A stretch of DNA of 64,000 bases, taken from Pectobacterium cacticida (GTDB lineage Bacteria > Pseudomonadota > Gammaproteobacteria > Enterobacterales > Enterobacteriaceae). The notes below the pieces were generated by a model. That model saw only the letters and a list, made by a program, of their open reading frames with translations. It was not told where the DNA came from and made no database searches. Of the stretch, positions 46,013 to 55,484 are shown piece by piece (the stretch's first letter is position 1; each line of letters opens with the position of its first letter). A program made the position numbers and the translations under genes. The stretch lies in contig NZ_CP133656.1 of the NCBI RefSeq assembly GCF_036885195.1, positions 1,488,001 through 1,552,000 on the forward strand, read 5' to 3'.

Positions 46013-46122
46013 CGTCATTTGAGTTGCTGGCGAGGATACCAAGATGCGCTTATCCCGGTAAGCGAGTCAAGTGGGTAGACGAAGCCAACGCGCAGGCAAC
46101 TGCAGGCAACTAAAGATGACGG
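46013..46122. repeat. MITE-like palindromic intergenic element upstream of potF
   Basis: Terminal inverted repeats CGTCATTTGAGTTGC (46013-46027) and GCAACTAAAGATGACGG (46106-46122) bound a 110-bp segment with internal blocks ATCCCGGTAAGCGAGTCAAG and GCCAACGC. This resembles the abundant enterobacterial palindromic element with CGTCATACTTCAAGTTGC-type ends. It ends 47 nt before potF. A 9-bp direct repeat, GCAGGCAAC, near its right end suggests slippage. Confidence 0.6.
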
Positions 46123-46169
46123 GAATGTTCACTCTCACGAATCACCCCCTTGAATGGAGGAAGGAACGG

Positions 46170-47279
46170 ATGTTCACCCAACGTAAAAAATGGCTATCGG
46201 GTGTTGTTGCCGGCTTGTTGATGGCCGCGTCCGTCACCGCATCTGCGGAAGAGAAAACGCTGCATATTTATAACTGGTCCGATTATATTGCACCGAACAC
46301 GTTAGCCAATTTCCAAAAAGAAACTGGCATTAAGGTTGTCTATGACGTGTTTGACTCCAACGAAGTGTTGGAAGGCAAGCTCATGGCGGGCAGTACAGGG
46401 TTCGATCTGGTTGTGCCCTCGGCCAGTTTTCTGGAACGGCAACTCACCGCGGGCGTTTTCCAGCCGCTAGACCGGAGTAAACTACCGAACTACAAAAATC
46501 TGGATCCCGAACTGATGAAGTTGATCGCGCAGCACGATCCGGGGAATAAATACGCGTTACCTTACCTGTGGGCGACAACCGGCATCGGTTATAACGTGGA
46601 TAAAGTGAAAGCCGCGCTGGGTGCCGATGCGCCCGTTGACAGTTGGGATCTGGTATTGAAGCCGGAAAATCTGGAAAAACTAAAAAGTTGCGGCGTATCA
46701 TTTCTGGACGCTCCAGAAGAGATCTTTGCCACCGTGCTGAACTATCAGGGGAAAGATCCGAACAGTACTAAACCGGGTGATTACACGACGTCAGCCACCG
46801 ATCTACTGCTAAAACTGCGTCCGAATATTCGTTATTTCCATTCATCACAGTATATCAACGATCTGGCCAACGGTGATATTTGCGTCGCAGTAGGGTGGGC
46901 CGGTGATATTTTGCAGGCGGGCAATCGTGCGAAAGAAGCGAAAAACGGTGTAAATATCCAGTACAGTATTCCAAAAGAAGGGGCGCTGGCGTTTTTTGAT
47001 GTCCTCGCCATTCCGAAAGATGCCAAAAATCTGGATGAAGCCTATGCATTTCTCGATTATCTGATGAAACCGGAAGTGATGGCTGACATCAGCAACCATG
47101 TCTATTACGCGAGTGGTAATTTGGCCTCCCTGCCGTTGGTCAATGAAGATATTCGTAATAATCCCGGCGTCTATCCTCCGGCGGATGTCCGCGCTAAATT
47201 ATTTACGCTTAAGGTGCAATCACCTCAGATTGACCGAACACGCACCCGTGCGTGGACGAAGGTCAAGAGCGGTATATAG
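46170..47279 (+). CDS. potF: PotF, putrescine-binding protein
   Basis: PotF is the periplasmic receptor of the PotFGHI putrescine importer. The 369 residues have a Sec signal (cleavage near ASA-EEK) followed by the binding-protein fold; HIYNWSDYIAPNTLANF, YDVFDSNEVLEGKLMAG and VGWAGDIL are typical. The ATG at 46170 has GGAGGAAGG upstream; the longer frame from 46071 crosses the repeat element and is rejected. It heads potFGHI. Confidence 0.95.
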   Translation: MFTQRKKWLSGVVAGLLMAASVTASAEEKTLHIYNWSDYIAPNTLANFQKETGIKVVYDVFDSNEVLEGKLMAGSTGFDLVVPSASFLERQLTAGVFQPLDRSKLPNYKNLDPELMKLIAQHDPGNKYALPYLWATTGIGYNVDKVKAALGADAPVDSWDLVLKPENLEKLKSCGVSFLDAPEEIFATVLNYQGKDPNSTKPGDYTTSATDLLLKLRPNIRYFHSSQYINDLANGDICVAVGWAGDILQAGNRAKEAKNGVNIQYSIPKEGALAFFDVLAIPKDAKNLDEAYAFLDYLMKPEVMADISNHVYYASGNLASLPLVNEDIRNNPGVYPPADVRAKLFTLKVQSPQIDRTRTRAWTKVKSGI

Positions 47280-47485
47280 GCTCTGGGATCTGAATGACTG
47301 CTCTATCGCTTGAAAGTTGCTGGTTTGGGTAACTGGAGAGTGGACGGGCGTAAATGTGATGCGGAACAGGCGGCGATGCTGCCTGTTCGCGCACCTATGT
47401 TATGTCTCATCGCTGAAGACGAATAGTGCTTAAGGGCGCTGCCAGCGGTGTGATTTCTTCTGTTGTTGCCGGAGAGCAATGCAAC

Positions 47486-48619
47486 GTGAATATCGCGATC
47501 CCCCGCCCTCAATTAAAACCGCAAAAAGCGGTCACGCCGCTATTGGAAGTGCGTAACCTGACAAAGTCGTTTGACGGTCAGGCCGCCGTCGATGACGTCA
47601 GCCTGACGATTTATAAAGGTGAAATTTTTGCCCTGCTAGGTGCTTCAGGTTGTGGAAAATCCACGCTGCTGCGTATGCTAGCGGGGTTCGAACTCCCTAC
47701 TCAGGGGCAGATTGTGCTGGACGGTCAGGATTTATCATTGGTGCCGCCTTATCAGCGCCCTATCAATATGATGTTCCAGTCGTATGCATTATTTCCGCAC
47801 ATGACGGTGGAAAAAAATATCGCATTTGGCTTAAAGCAGGACAAACTTCCGCGTGCGGAAATCAAAGATCGTGTGGAAGAAATGCTGTCGCTGGTCCATA
47901 TGCAGGAATTCGCCAATCGTAAACCACATCAGCTTTCCGGCGGTCAGCGTCAACGTGTCGCGCTGGCGCGCAGTTTAGCAAAGCGCCCTAAGCTGCTGCT
48001 GTTGGATGAACCGATGGGCGCGCTGGACAAGAAGTTGCGCGACCGTATGCAGCTCGAAGTTGTCGATATTCTGGAGCGCGTGGGCGTCACTTGCGTGATG
48101 GTCACGCACGATCAGGAAGAAGCGATGACCATGGCCGGACGCATTGCCATTATGAACCGCGGTAAATTTGTACAGATTGGTGAGCCGGAAGAGATTTATG
48201 AGCATCCGAACACCCGATTCAGCGCGGAGTTCATCGGGTCGGTTAATATGTTTGAAGGGGTATTGCAAGAGCGCCGGGACGACGCGCTGATCATTAACAG
48301 CCCTGGGTTAGTACACCCATTGAAGGTAGATACTGATGTCTCGGTTGTGGATGGCGTTCCCGTCTTCATCGCGTTGCGGCCCGAGAAAATCATGTTGAGC
48401 GAAGTCGTGCCGGATGACGGCTGCAATTTTGCGGTGGGCGAAGTTGTGCATATTGCTTATTTGGGTGACCTGTCGATTTACCATGTCAGACTCAATAGCG
48501 GGCAGATCATTAGCGCGCAATTACAAAACGCTTACCGCTATCGTAAGGGCACGCCGACCTGGGGAGATGAGGTCCGACTGTGTTGGGATGCGGATAGTTG
48601 TGTGGTTCTGACGGTGTAG
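47486..48619 (+). CDS. potG: PotG, putrescine importer ATPase
   Basis: A 377-residue ABC ATPase with Walker A GASGCGKST, Q-loop MFQSYALFPHMT, signature LSGGQRQR, Walker B LLLLDEP, H-loop VTHDQEEAM and a C-terminal TOBE domain. The GTG at 47486 (NIAIPRPQ), with GGAG upstream, gives the same length as E. coli PotG. The 206-bp gap after potF is longer than the other gaps in the operon. Confidence 0.95.
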   Translation: MNIAIPRPQLKPQKAVTPLLEVRNLTKSFDGQAAVDDVSLTIYKGEIFALLGASGCGKSTLLRMLAGFELPTQGQIVLDGQDLSLVPPYQRPINMMFQSYALFPHMTVEKNIAFGLKQDKLPRAEIKDRVEEMLSLVHMQEFANRKPHQLSGGQRQRVALARSLAKRPKLLLLDEPMGALDKKLRDRMQLEVVDILERVGVTCVMVTHDQEEAMTMAGRIAIMNRGKFVQIGEPEEIYEHPNTRFSAEFIGSVNMFEGVLQERRDDALIINSPGLVHPLKVDTDVSVVDGVPVFIALRPEKIMLSEVVPDDGCNFAVGEVVHIAYLGDLSIYHVRLNSGQIISAQLQNAYRYRKGTPTWGDEVRLCWDADSCVVLTV

Positions 48620-48633
48620 CGAGGAAGAATGTC

Positions 48634-49599
48634 ATGACTTTATTTCCCGAACATAACGCGGCAGAACCATCGGGCAGAGCCAGACTCTGGCTACGTGTGC
48701 TGATGGCGCACTGGCGTCAGAAACACGGACGTAAGCTGGTCATCGCGCTGCCGTATTTGTGGCTGCTCCTGCTGTTTATGCTGCCATTCCTGATCGTGTT
48801 CAAAATCAGCCTGGCAGAAATGGCGCGGGCAATCCCGCCTTATACCGATCTGGTTTCCTGGATGGATGACAGGCTTGGTATTACTCTAAATCTTGGCAAC
48901 TACCTACATTTGTTAGACGACCCACTTTATTTCGATGCCTATCTGCAATCGCTTCAGGTGGCTGGCGTGTCGACGCTGTGTTGTCTGCTTATCGGCTACC
49001 CGCTGGCGTGGGCGGTGGCCCACAGTAAACCGTCAACACGTAATATATTGTTATTACTGGTTATCCTTCCATCATGGACCTCTTTCCTGATTCGTGTTTA
49101 TGCCTGGATGGGCATTCTGAAAAACAACGGTATTCTGAATAACTTCCTGCTGTGGTTAGGGGTGATTGATGAACCACTCATTATCTTGCACACCAATTTG
49201 GCGGTATATATTGGTGTCGTGTATTCCTATCTCCCCTTTATGGTGCTGCCGATTTACACCGCGCTCATGCGGCTGGATTATTCGTTGGTTGAAGCTTCGC
49301 TGGATTTGGGCGCTCGCCCGTTGAAAACCTTCTTCAGCATAATAGTTCCTTTAACGAAGGGCGGAATTATTGCCGGTTCGATGTTGGTTTTCATTCCTGC
49401 GGTGGGGGAATATGTCATTCCAGAACTGCTCGGCGGGCCGGACAGCATCATGATTGGCCGCATTTTGTGGCAGGAATTCTTTAATAACCGTGACTGGCCG
49501 GTGGCGTCTGCCGTGGCAGTTATCATGCTTCTGTTATTGATTATGCCGATAATTTGGTTCCACAAACACCAGAATAAAACGGTGGAGGGAGAGGCGTGA
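48634..49599 (+). CDS. potH: PotH, putrescine importer permease
   Basis: A 321-residue inner-membrane permease with six transmembrane helices and the EAA loop EASLDLGARPLKTFFSIIVPLT that docks on PotG. The ATG at 48634, after GAGGAAG, follows potG by 14 nt. It overlaps potI by 4 nt (GTGA). Confidence 0.95.
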   Translation: MTLFPEHNAAEPSGRARLWLRVLMAHWRQKHGRKLVIALPYLWLLLLFMLPFLIVFKISLAEMARAIPPYTDLVSWMDDRLGITLNLGNYLHLLDDPLYFDAYLQSLQVAGVSTLCCLLIGYPLAWAVAHSKPSTRNILLLLVILPSWTSFLIRVYAWMGILKNNGILNNFLLWLGVIDEPLIILHTNLAVYIGVVYSYLPFMVLPIYTALMRLDYSLVEASLDLGARPLKTFFSIIVPLTKGGIIAGSMLVFIPAVGEYVIPELLGGPDSIMIGRILWQEFFNNRDWPVASAVAVIMLLLLIMPIIWFHKHQNKTVEGEA

Positions 49600-50441
49600 A
49601 TAATCTACCTGTGGTGCGATCGCCGTGGCGGATAGCAATTCTAGTGCTGTGTTTTACGTTTCTCTATGCACCCATGCTCATGCTGGTGATCTACTCGTTT
49701 AACAGTTCCAAACTGGTTACCGTCTGGGCCGGTTGGTCGGCTCGTTGGTATGTCGAGCTGTTCCATAATTCGGCCATGATCGGTGCGGTGCTTCTTAGCC
49801 TGACGATTGCCGCCGCCTCGGCTACGATGGCGGTCATCCTGGGGACAATCGCCGCCGTGGTCATGGTGCGATTTGGTCGTTTTCGGGGCTCGAATGGGTT
49901 CGCTTTTATGCTAACGGCCCCACTGGTGATGCCCGATGTGATTACCGGTTTGTCCCTTCTACTGCTCTTTGTCTCTTTAGGGCATGCCATTGGGTGGCCT
50001 GCGGAGAGAGGAATGTTCACTATTTGGCTGGCGCATGTCACGTTCTGTACGGCGTATGTCACCGTGGTGATCGGCGCCCGCCTACGTGAACTCGATCGCT
50101 CAATTGAGGAAGCCGCGATGGATCTGGGGGCAAATCCACTGAAAGTTTTCTTCATTATTACGGTGCCTATGATTGCGCCCGCGCTGTTTTCCGGCTGGTT
50201 GCTGGCGTTTACGCTCTCTCTGGACGATCTGGTTATCGCCAGTTTTGTGGCTGGGCCTGGCTCGACGACGTTGCCCATGCTGGTCTTTTCCAGTGTGCGA
50301 ATGGGCGTTAATCCACAGATTAACGCCTTGGCGTCTTTGATACTGTTGATTGTCGGTATTATTGGATTTATTGCCTGGTGGTTTATGGCGAGAGCAGAGA
50401 AGCAACGCTATCGTGATATGCAAAAAGCGCGGCGCGGCTGA
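49596..50441 (+). CDS. potI: PotI, putrescine importer permease
   Basis: A 281-residue permease that pairs with PotH. The EAA loop reads EEAAMDLGANPLKVFFIITVPMI. The start is GTG at 49596, overlapping the potH stop and preceded by GGAGGGA, a sign of translational coupling. It is the last pot gene. Confidence 0.95.
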   Translation: MNNLPVVRSPWRIAILVLCFTFLYAPMLMLVIYSFNSSKLVTVWAGWSARWYVELFHNSAMIGAVLLSLTIAAASATMAVILGTIAAVVMVRFGRFRGSNGFAFMLTAPLVMPDVITGLSLLLLFVSLGHAIGWPAERGMFTIWLAHVTFCTAYVTVVIGARLRELDRSIEEAAMDLGANPLKVFFIITVPMIAPALFSGWLLAFTLSLDDLVIASFVAGPGSTTLPMLVFSSVRMGVNPQINALASLILLIVGIIGFIAWWFMARAEKQRYRDMQKARRG

Positions 50442-50562
50442 TACAGCTTCTCGAGGTAACGCGCTGTCACGCGATGATGTTGGCCGCGCCGCCTGGGTAT
50501 GGGCAATATTTTATTTTGATATTGTGTTTTAGCGCGGCGGCGAGAAGGGTAAATATCGTGCG

Positions 50563-51060
50563 ATGGGGAGGGTGCAGATTGGGGGCGAGAAGAAGGTCGT
50601 GAAGCCACGCCATGTTTATGCCCCGGTGCCAGTCATGGTGGCAGGTATTGCAATTATTGCGACCCGTTTTTTAGGGCTCGCGCTGCTCACGTGGGAACTG
50701 GGGTTCAACGGTTTAAGCGCTTGGATTAACAGTAATACGTACGCTTGGGATTCGACGTTAATCGTGCTGCTGTCACTTGTGATCATCGGCGTTGAGGTTC
50801 GCTGTGGTTTTGCCGTGTTAACTGGCCTGAACTGGGGGCGTTGGGGCTATGTGGGCTGTCAGATCGTCGCGGTATCTTACCTACTGCTAACGTCGCGAGG
50901 CGCAGCGCTTCCTGCGATATTCCATATTTCAGGCGAGAGTAGCTTGGCCATACTGCATCAGATTTTATTACAAAAGGTTCCTGATCTTTTGGTCATGGTT
51001 TTGCTATTTCTACCGCGGCGCAGCAAACGCTTTTTTCAGCCTCGGAAACAGGTTTCTTAA
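50563..51060 (+). CDS. ybjO: YbjO, DUF2593 inner-membrane protein
   Basis: A 165-residue protein with about four helices and the C-terminal family pattern ISGESSLAILHQILLQKVPDLLVMVLLFLPRRSKRFFQ, which begins near residue 125. It corresponds to E. coli YbjO, again between potI and rlmC. The start at 50563 is the longest ATG; GTG starts at 50572 or 50596 cannot be excluded. The function is unknown. Confidence 0.8.
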   Translation: MGRVQIGGEKKVVKPRHVYAPVPVMVAGIAIIATRFLGLALLTWELGFNGLSAWINSNTYAWDSTLIVLLSLVIIGVEVRCGFAVLTGLNWGRWGYVGCQIVAVSYLLLTSRGAALPAIFHISGESSLAILHQILLQKVPDLLVMVLLFLPRRSKRFFQPRKQVS

Positions 51061-51157
51061 CTGTCCCGGAGGGATAACGGAACGGTGAATCGAAAGATCG
51101 CGGGGCCAAGTTTGCAGGGTGATATAATCTGCCAAATTTTTTACCTGTTAGATTATT

Positions 51158-52288
51158 ATGCATTGTGCTCACTATCGTATGGGAACCTGCCGTTCCTGCC
51201 AATGGCTGGAAAAAGCCTATCCGCAACAGTTATCTGACAAGCAGCAGCATCTTGAAGGTCTGCTGAAACCGCATGCTGTGCAGTGCTGGTTGCCCGCGCA
51301 ACCTTCTGCACCATCGGCATGTCGCAATAAAGCCAAAATGGTGGTGAGCGGCAGCGTAGAACGCCCATTACTAGGAATATTACACCGTGATGGCACCGCG
51401 GCGGATCTCTGTGATTGCCCGCTTTATCCGCCCAGCTTTTCGCCGGTTTTCGCTGTCCTTAAGGTTTTTATCGCCAGGGCAGGGCTGACGCCATATCACG
51501 TGGCGCGCCGTCGTGGCGAATTGAAATACCTACTGCTGACCGAAAGTACACAATGCGGTACGTTTATGTTGCGCTTTGTCTTGCGATCGGAAGCCAAGTT
51601 ACCCCAACTGCGCGCCGAATTACCTTGGTTACAGCAGCAATTGCCTCAGCTTGAAGTGATTTCCGCCAACATCCAACCCGTTCATCAGGCGATAATGGAG
51701 GGGAAAACGGAGATTATCCTGAGCGATATTACTGCGCTGGCCGAACAGTTCAACCAGGTGCCGTTGTATATCCGCCCGCAAAGTTTTTTCCAGACGAATC
51801 CACAGGTGGCGGCAGCGCTGTATGCAACAGCGCGCGACTGGGTCGCCGAATTGAACATTAGCCATATGTGGGATCTATTTTGTGGTGTGGGAGGGTTTGG
51901 CCTGCACTGCGCATCACCTAACATGCGTTTAACCGGGATTGAAATCAGCGCTGAAGCGATAGTCTGTGCTCGTCGCTCGGCGGAACAGTTGGGGCTAAAA
52001 CAGGTAGCGTTTCAGGCGTTGGATTCAACGCAGTTCGCGATAGGTAAGACGGACATTCCCGAGCTGGTGCTAGTCAACCCCCCGCGCCGCGGTATCGGCA
52101 GCGAACTGTGCGCTTACTTGAGCCGTATGGCACCGGACTATATTCTCTACTCCAGCTGTAATGCGGAAAGCATGACAAAAGATATGGCGGAACTGGCGAA
52201 TTACCGTGTACTGCGCGTTCAGCTATTCGACATGTTCCCACACACAGCACATTACGAAGTGCTGACGTTATTGAAGCGGGAAATATAG
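51158..52288 (+). CDS. rlmC: 23S rRNA (uracil-747-C5)-methyltransferase RlmC
   Basis: RlmC (RumB) methylates U747 of 23S rRNA. The 376-residue product has iron-sulfur ligand Cys residues near the N-terminus (MHCAHYRMGTCRSC) and in LCDCPLYP, SAM-binding DLFCGVGGFGLHCA, NPPRRG and the catalytic-Cys motif SSCNAESM near the C-terminus. It matches E. coli RlmC throughout. It is convergent with artJ. Confidence 0.97.
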   Translation: MHCAHYRMGTCRSCQWLEKAYPQQLSDKQQHLEGLLKPHAVQCWLPAQPSAPSACRNKAKMVVSGSVERPLLGILHRDGTAADLCDCPLYPPSFSPVFAVLKVFIARAGLTPYHVARRRGELKYLLLTESTQCGTFMLRFVLRSEAKLPQLRAELPWLQQQLPQLEVISANIQPVHQAIMEGKTEIILSDITALAEQFNQVPLYIRPQSFFQTNPQVAAALYATARDWVAELNISHMWDLFCGVGGFGLHCASPNMRLTGIEISAEAIVCARRSAEQLGLKQVAFQALDSTQFAIGKTDIPELVLVNPPRRGIGSELCAYLSRMAPDYILYSSCNAESMTKDMAELANYRVLRVQLFDMFPHTAHYEVLTLLKREI

Positions 52289-52389
52289 GAAAGCATCAGG
52301 ATATCTACGTTTTTTGTGAGGGTTGCTACCGTAGGCGTAAAAAGTGGAAGCGTAGAACCGTATTGATAAAACCATCTGCGGAACGAGAA

Positions 52390-52482
52390 CGGTGATAATG
52401 GAATAGAAGAGTAAACCGTTTGCGCCATGGATGGCGCAATCCGAGCGTACAGCGACGTATTTAGAGCTAACCATTATCACCG
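52390..52482. repeat. MITE-like palindromic element between rlmC and artJ
   Basis: Perfect 12-bp terminal inverted repeats CGGTGATAATGG / CCATTATCACCG enclose a 93-bp segment. Inside is a second perfect hairpin, TGCGCCAT / ATGGCGCA (52429-52446), then CCGAGCGTACAGCGACGTAT. It occupies the middle of the 250-bp convergent gap and may also act as a terminator. Confidence 0.6.
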
Positions 52483-52538
52483 CTCTACGCGCGTTATCAA
52501 CAACTTAACGCGGTGCATTCACACCGCGTAGACGAACT

Positions 52539-53270
52539 TTATTGCGGGAACCACTTGTCGTTGATGGCCTTGTATGTGCCGTCCGCTTTGATGGCGTCCA
52601 GCGCTTTATTGAGTTTCTCCAGCAGCGCTGTGTTATCAGGGCGCACCGCGATGCCCAACCCTGTGCCGAAGTATTCTGCGTCTGTGATATGTTCCCCCAC
52701 CGTTGCCAGTTCAGGGTTGGTCTTAATCCATTCGTTGACAACCGCGGTATCACCGAACACGCCATCGATACGACCATTTTTCAGATCCAATACCGCATTC
52801 TGATAGCTATCGTAAGAGACGGTTTGTACTTCTGGGTGTTTGTCGTGCATATATTTCTGGTGCGTTGTGCCATTTTCCATACCAATACGTTTACCCTTCA
52901 TCGCGGCGAAATCGTTAAACTTACCTTTTTGCGCGATGACGATGGCTGAGTTGGCATAGTAGGGCTGCGTGAACGCGACTTGTTTACTGCGTTCTGGCGT
53001 GATGTCCATACCGGAAATCACCGCGTCATAACGGCGGAATTTTAACGCTGGAATCAAGCTGTCAAATGCCTGATTGGTGAACGTGCAGGTCGCCTGCATT
53101 TGTTTACACAGTGCTTTTGCCAGATCCATATCGAAACCAACGATTTCATTACTGGCATTTAGCGATTCGAATGGTGGATAAGTGGCTGAAGACGCAAAAC
53201 GAATGGTGTCTGCAGCCGTGGCGCTGAAAGCGATCCCGGCTAATAACGTAGCAAGCATTAATTTTTTCAT
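52539..53270 (-). CDS. artJ: ArtJ, arginine-binding periplasmic protein
   Basis: A 243-residue binding protein with a signal peptide (cleavage near ATA-ADT). It is a paralogue of the protein at 54733-55464, with shared segments YPPFESLNASNEIVGFDMDLA and QNAVLDLKNGRIDGVFGDTAVVNEW. By position (downstream of artM, outside the artPIQM block) it corresponds to E. coli ArtJ, the arginine-specific receptor. A 66-nt gap from artM might hold its own promoter. Confidence 0.92.
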   Translation of the reverse strand: MKKLMLATLLAGIAFSATAADTIRFASSATYPPFESLNASNEIVGFDMDLAKALCKQMQATCTFTNQAFDSLIPALKFRRYDAVISGMDITPERSKQVAFTQPYYANSAIVIAQKGKFNDFAAMKGKRIGMENGTTHQKYMHDKHPEVQTVSYDSYQNAVLDLKNGRIDGVFGDTAVVNEWIKTNPELATVGEHITDAEYFGTGLGIAVRPDNTALLEKLNKALDAIKADGTYKAINDKWFPQ

Positions 53271-53336
53271 TGACCAACTCCTGTCTTATTTTTTTGTGTG
53301 ATATGGCGGCGCGGAGCGCTATCGAAACGGTAAGGA

Positions 53337-54005
53337 TCAGTTACGGCGCTCAAAAACCAGTGCTCGACGCTCGACCCAACGCATTAATAGCGTCAGTAGC
53401 CCGTTGACACAGAGATAGATAATCCCCGCGGCGCCAAACACCATCACGTCATAGGTGCGGCCATACATCAATTGGCTGTAGCCCATGACTTCCATCAGCG
53501 TGATGGTGTAAGCCAACGACGTACTCTTAAACACCAACACCACTTCATTGGAATAAGAAGAAAGCGCGCGCTTAAAGGCGAAGGGGAGCAAAATGCGTAA
53601 CGTCTGCCTCTGGTTCATGCCCAAAGCCGCGCAGGATTGCCATTGTCCGGCGGGAATCGCTTTTACCGCGCCATAGAAAAGTTGCGTCGTGTAAGCTGCG
53701 CTATTGAGCGCCAGCGCCACCATCGCGCATAGCCACGGTTGTGAAAGCAGGTGCCACAGCCAGGGGATCTGTTGAATAGCGGTGAACTGTCCGGGGCCGT
53801 AGTAGATCAGGAAAATTTGCACCAGCAGCGGCGTACCGGTGAACAGCGTAATGTAGCCCTTCGCCAACAGGGAGATAACCGGCGTTTTTAGCGTCAGTAC
53901 AATGGTCAACAGCAGTGACAACGCCAGTGCCACGACGATCGACACGGCAGTCAAGGTCAGGCTGGTTTGCAGGCCTTTTAACAGCTCAGGTATATAAGCG
54001 AGCAT
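53337..54005 (-). CDS. artM: ArtM, arginine ABC transporter permease
   Basis: A 222-residue permease of the HisM/GlnP family with five or six helices and the motif QSCAALGMNQRQTLRILLPFA. It pairs with ArtQ and overlaps it by one base (the stop of artQ and the start of artM share 54005). Confidence 0.95.
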   Translation of the reverse strand: MLAYIPELLKGLQTSLTLTAVSIVVALALSLLLTIVLTLKTPVISLLAKGYITLFTGTPLLVQIFLIYYGPGQFTAIQQIPWLWHLLSQPWLCAMVALALNSAAYTTQLFYGAVKAIPAGQWQSCAALGMNQRQTLRILLPFAFKRALSSYSNEVVLVFKSTSLAYTITLMEVMGYSQLMYGRTYDVMVFGAAGIIYLCVNGLLTLLMRWVERRALVFERRN

Positions 54006-54721
54006 CAGGAAGGCCTCCGCTCAAAACGCGTGGTGCGCAGTTCAATGCGTTTCAGCACATACTGACTTAACAGCGTAATAACGAGGTAGATTGCCGCTGC
54101 GATAACGTACCAGGTAAAGGGTTCTTGCGTCCGCGTGGCAATACTTTTGGTCTGCAGCATCAAATCATTAACGCTAATCAGTGAAACCAACGCGGTATCT
54201 TTCAGCAATGCCAACCACTGATTACCTAACCCCGGCAGGGCGTGACGCCACATCTGCGGCATAATCAAGCGGAAGAAGATCGCGGATTTACCCAGTCCCA
54301 ACGCCTGACCGGATTCCCATTGCCCTTGCGGCACGGCTTTCAGTGCGCCGCGTAACGTTTGTGATGCGTAGGCGGCATACAGTAGCGCCAGGGCAATCAC
54401 GCCACAGAGAAAGGGGCTGATTTCAAACATGCCAATTTCCAGTTTTACTGGAATCTGCACGATGAAAAGGTTCAGCGTGAAGCCATCCGCCAGCATCATC
54501 AGCAGTTGGGAGGAGCCGAAGTAGATAAATAGTACGACCAGAATCTCTGGCAAGCCGCGTAACAGAGTGACAACAGCGGTGCCAGCCCAACGCACCGCTT
54601 TCCAGCGAACGGTTTCCCAAACGGCAAACAGCATCGCCAGAGCGAGCCCGAGTACCAGCGCACAAATGGCAAGGCCGACGGTCATACCAGCGGCGCTTGC
54701 GAGAGGTTGAAATTCAATCAT
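54005..54721 (-). CDS. artQ: ArtQ, arginine ABC transporter permease
   Basis: A 238-residue permease with the docking loop ESGQALGLGKSAIFFRLIMPQ. It sits between artI and artM with short spacing, as in E. coli artPIQM. Confidence 0.95.
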   Translation of the reverse strand: MIEFQPLASAAGMTVGLAICALVLGLALAMLFAVWETVRWKAVRWAGTAVVTLLRGLPEILVVLFIYFGSSQLLMMLADGFTLNLFIVQIPVKLEIGMFEISPFLCGVIALALLYAAYASQTLRGALKAVPQGQWESGQALGLGKSAIFFRLIMPQMWRHALPGLGNQWLALLKDTALVSLISVNDLMLQTKSIATRTQEPFTWYVIAAAIYLVITLLSQYVLKRIELRTTRFERRPS

Positions 54722-54732
54722 TTATTGTCAGA

Positions 54733-55464
54733 TTACTGCTGAAACCATTTTTTATAGAGGGTTGCGTAGGTGCCATCTTGCTTAATCTTGTTAAGCGCAT
54801 CGTTGAATTTCTTCAGCAACGCATCGTTATTCTGACGGACGGCAATGCCCAAGCCGACACCAAAGTAGTTTTTATCCGTGATATTTTGACCAACGGAAGC
54901 CAGCGTTTCGTTCTGCTTCAGCCATTCATTCACTACGGCAGTGTCACCAAAGACGGCATCCAAACGGCCATTTTTCAAATCCAACACGGCATTCTGGTAG
55001 CTATCGTAAGGCACTGTTTTAATATCGCTTTGTTGTTCCATCAGGTATTTCTGATGCGTTGTCCCGTTCTGTACGCCGACACGCTTGCCTTTCAGCGCGG
55101 CGATATCCGCTATTTTTCCTTTCTGAGCAATAAACAGCGCGGAGTTATCGTAATAGGGTTGTGTAAAGGAAACCTGCTGCTGGCGTTCCGGAGTGATATC
55201 CATACCGGCAATAACCGCTTCAAAACGACGGAATTTCAGGCCGGGGATCAGGCTGTCGAAAGCCTGATTGCTGAAGGTGCAGGTTGCCTGCATTTCTTTG
55301 CACAACGCGTTGGCCAGATCGATATCAAACCCCTGAATCTGGTTGTTGGCATCGACAAACTCAAACGGAGGATAGGAGGCTTCGGTCGCGAAACGGATAG
55401 TATCGGCGGCGTGGGCCGAAGCGGCGCCAACGGCGAATAAGGCGGCAACAATTAATTTTTTCAT
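54733..55464 (-). CDS. artI: ArtI, basic amino acid-binding periplasmic protein
   Basis: A 243-residue periplasmic binding protein with a signal peptide (cleavage near AHA-ADT). It is paralogous to ArtJ across its whole length. By position between artP and artQ it is ArtI, which shares the ArtPQM translocator with ArtJ. The ligand differences between the two cannot be read directly. Confidence 0.93.
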   Translation of the reverse strand: MKKLIVAALFAVGAASAHAADTIRFATEASYPPFEFVDANNQIQGFDIDLANALCKEMQATCTFSNQAFDSLIPGLKFRRFEAVIAGMDITPERQQQVSFTQPYYDNSALFIAQKGKIADIAALKGKRVGVQNGTTHQKYLMEQQSDIKTVPYDSYQNAVLDLKNGRLDAVFGDTAVVNEWLKQNETLASVGQNITDKNYFGVGLGIAVRQNNDALLKKFNDALNKIKQDGTYATLYKKWFQQ

Positions 55465-55484
55465 TATCGTGATCCTGATAGTAA

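Noticed and set aside
45922..46113. 63-codon frame before potF
   Set aside because: It starts inside the stem-loop at 45892-45926 and runs through the palindromic repeat; no family resemblance or ribosome-binding site.
54697..55440. A 247-codon plus-strand frame opposite artI
   Set aside because: It mirrors artI codon by codon on the other strand. The minus-strand product is a full-length binding protein with a signal peptide, so the long antisense frame is a composition effect.
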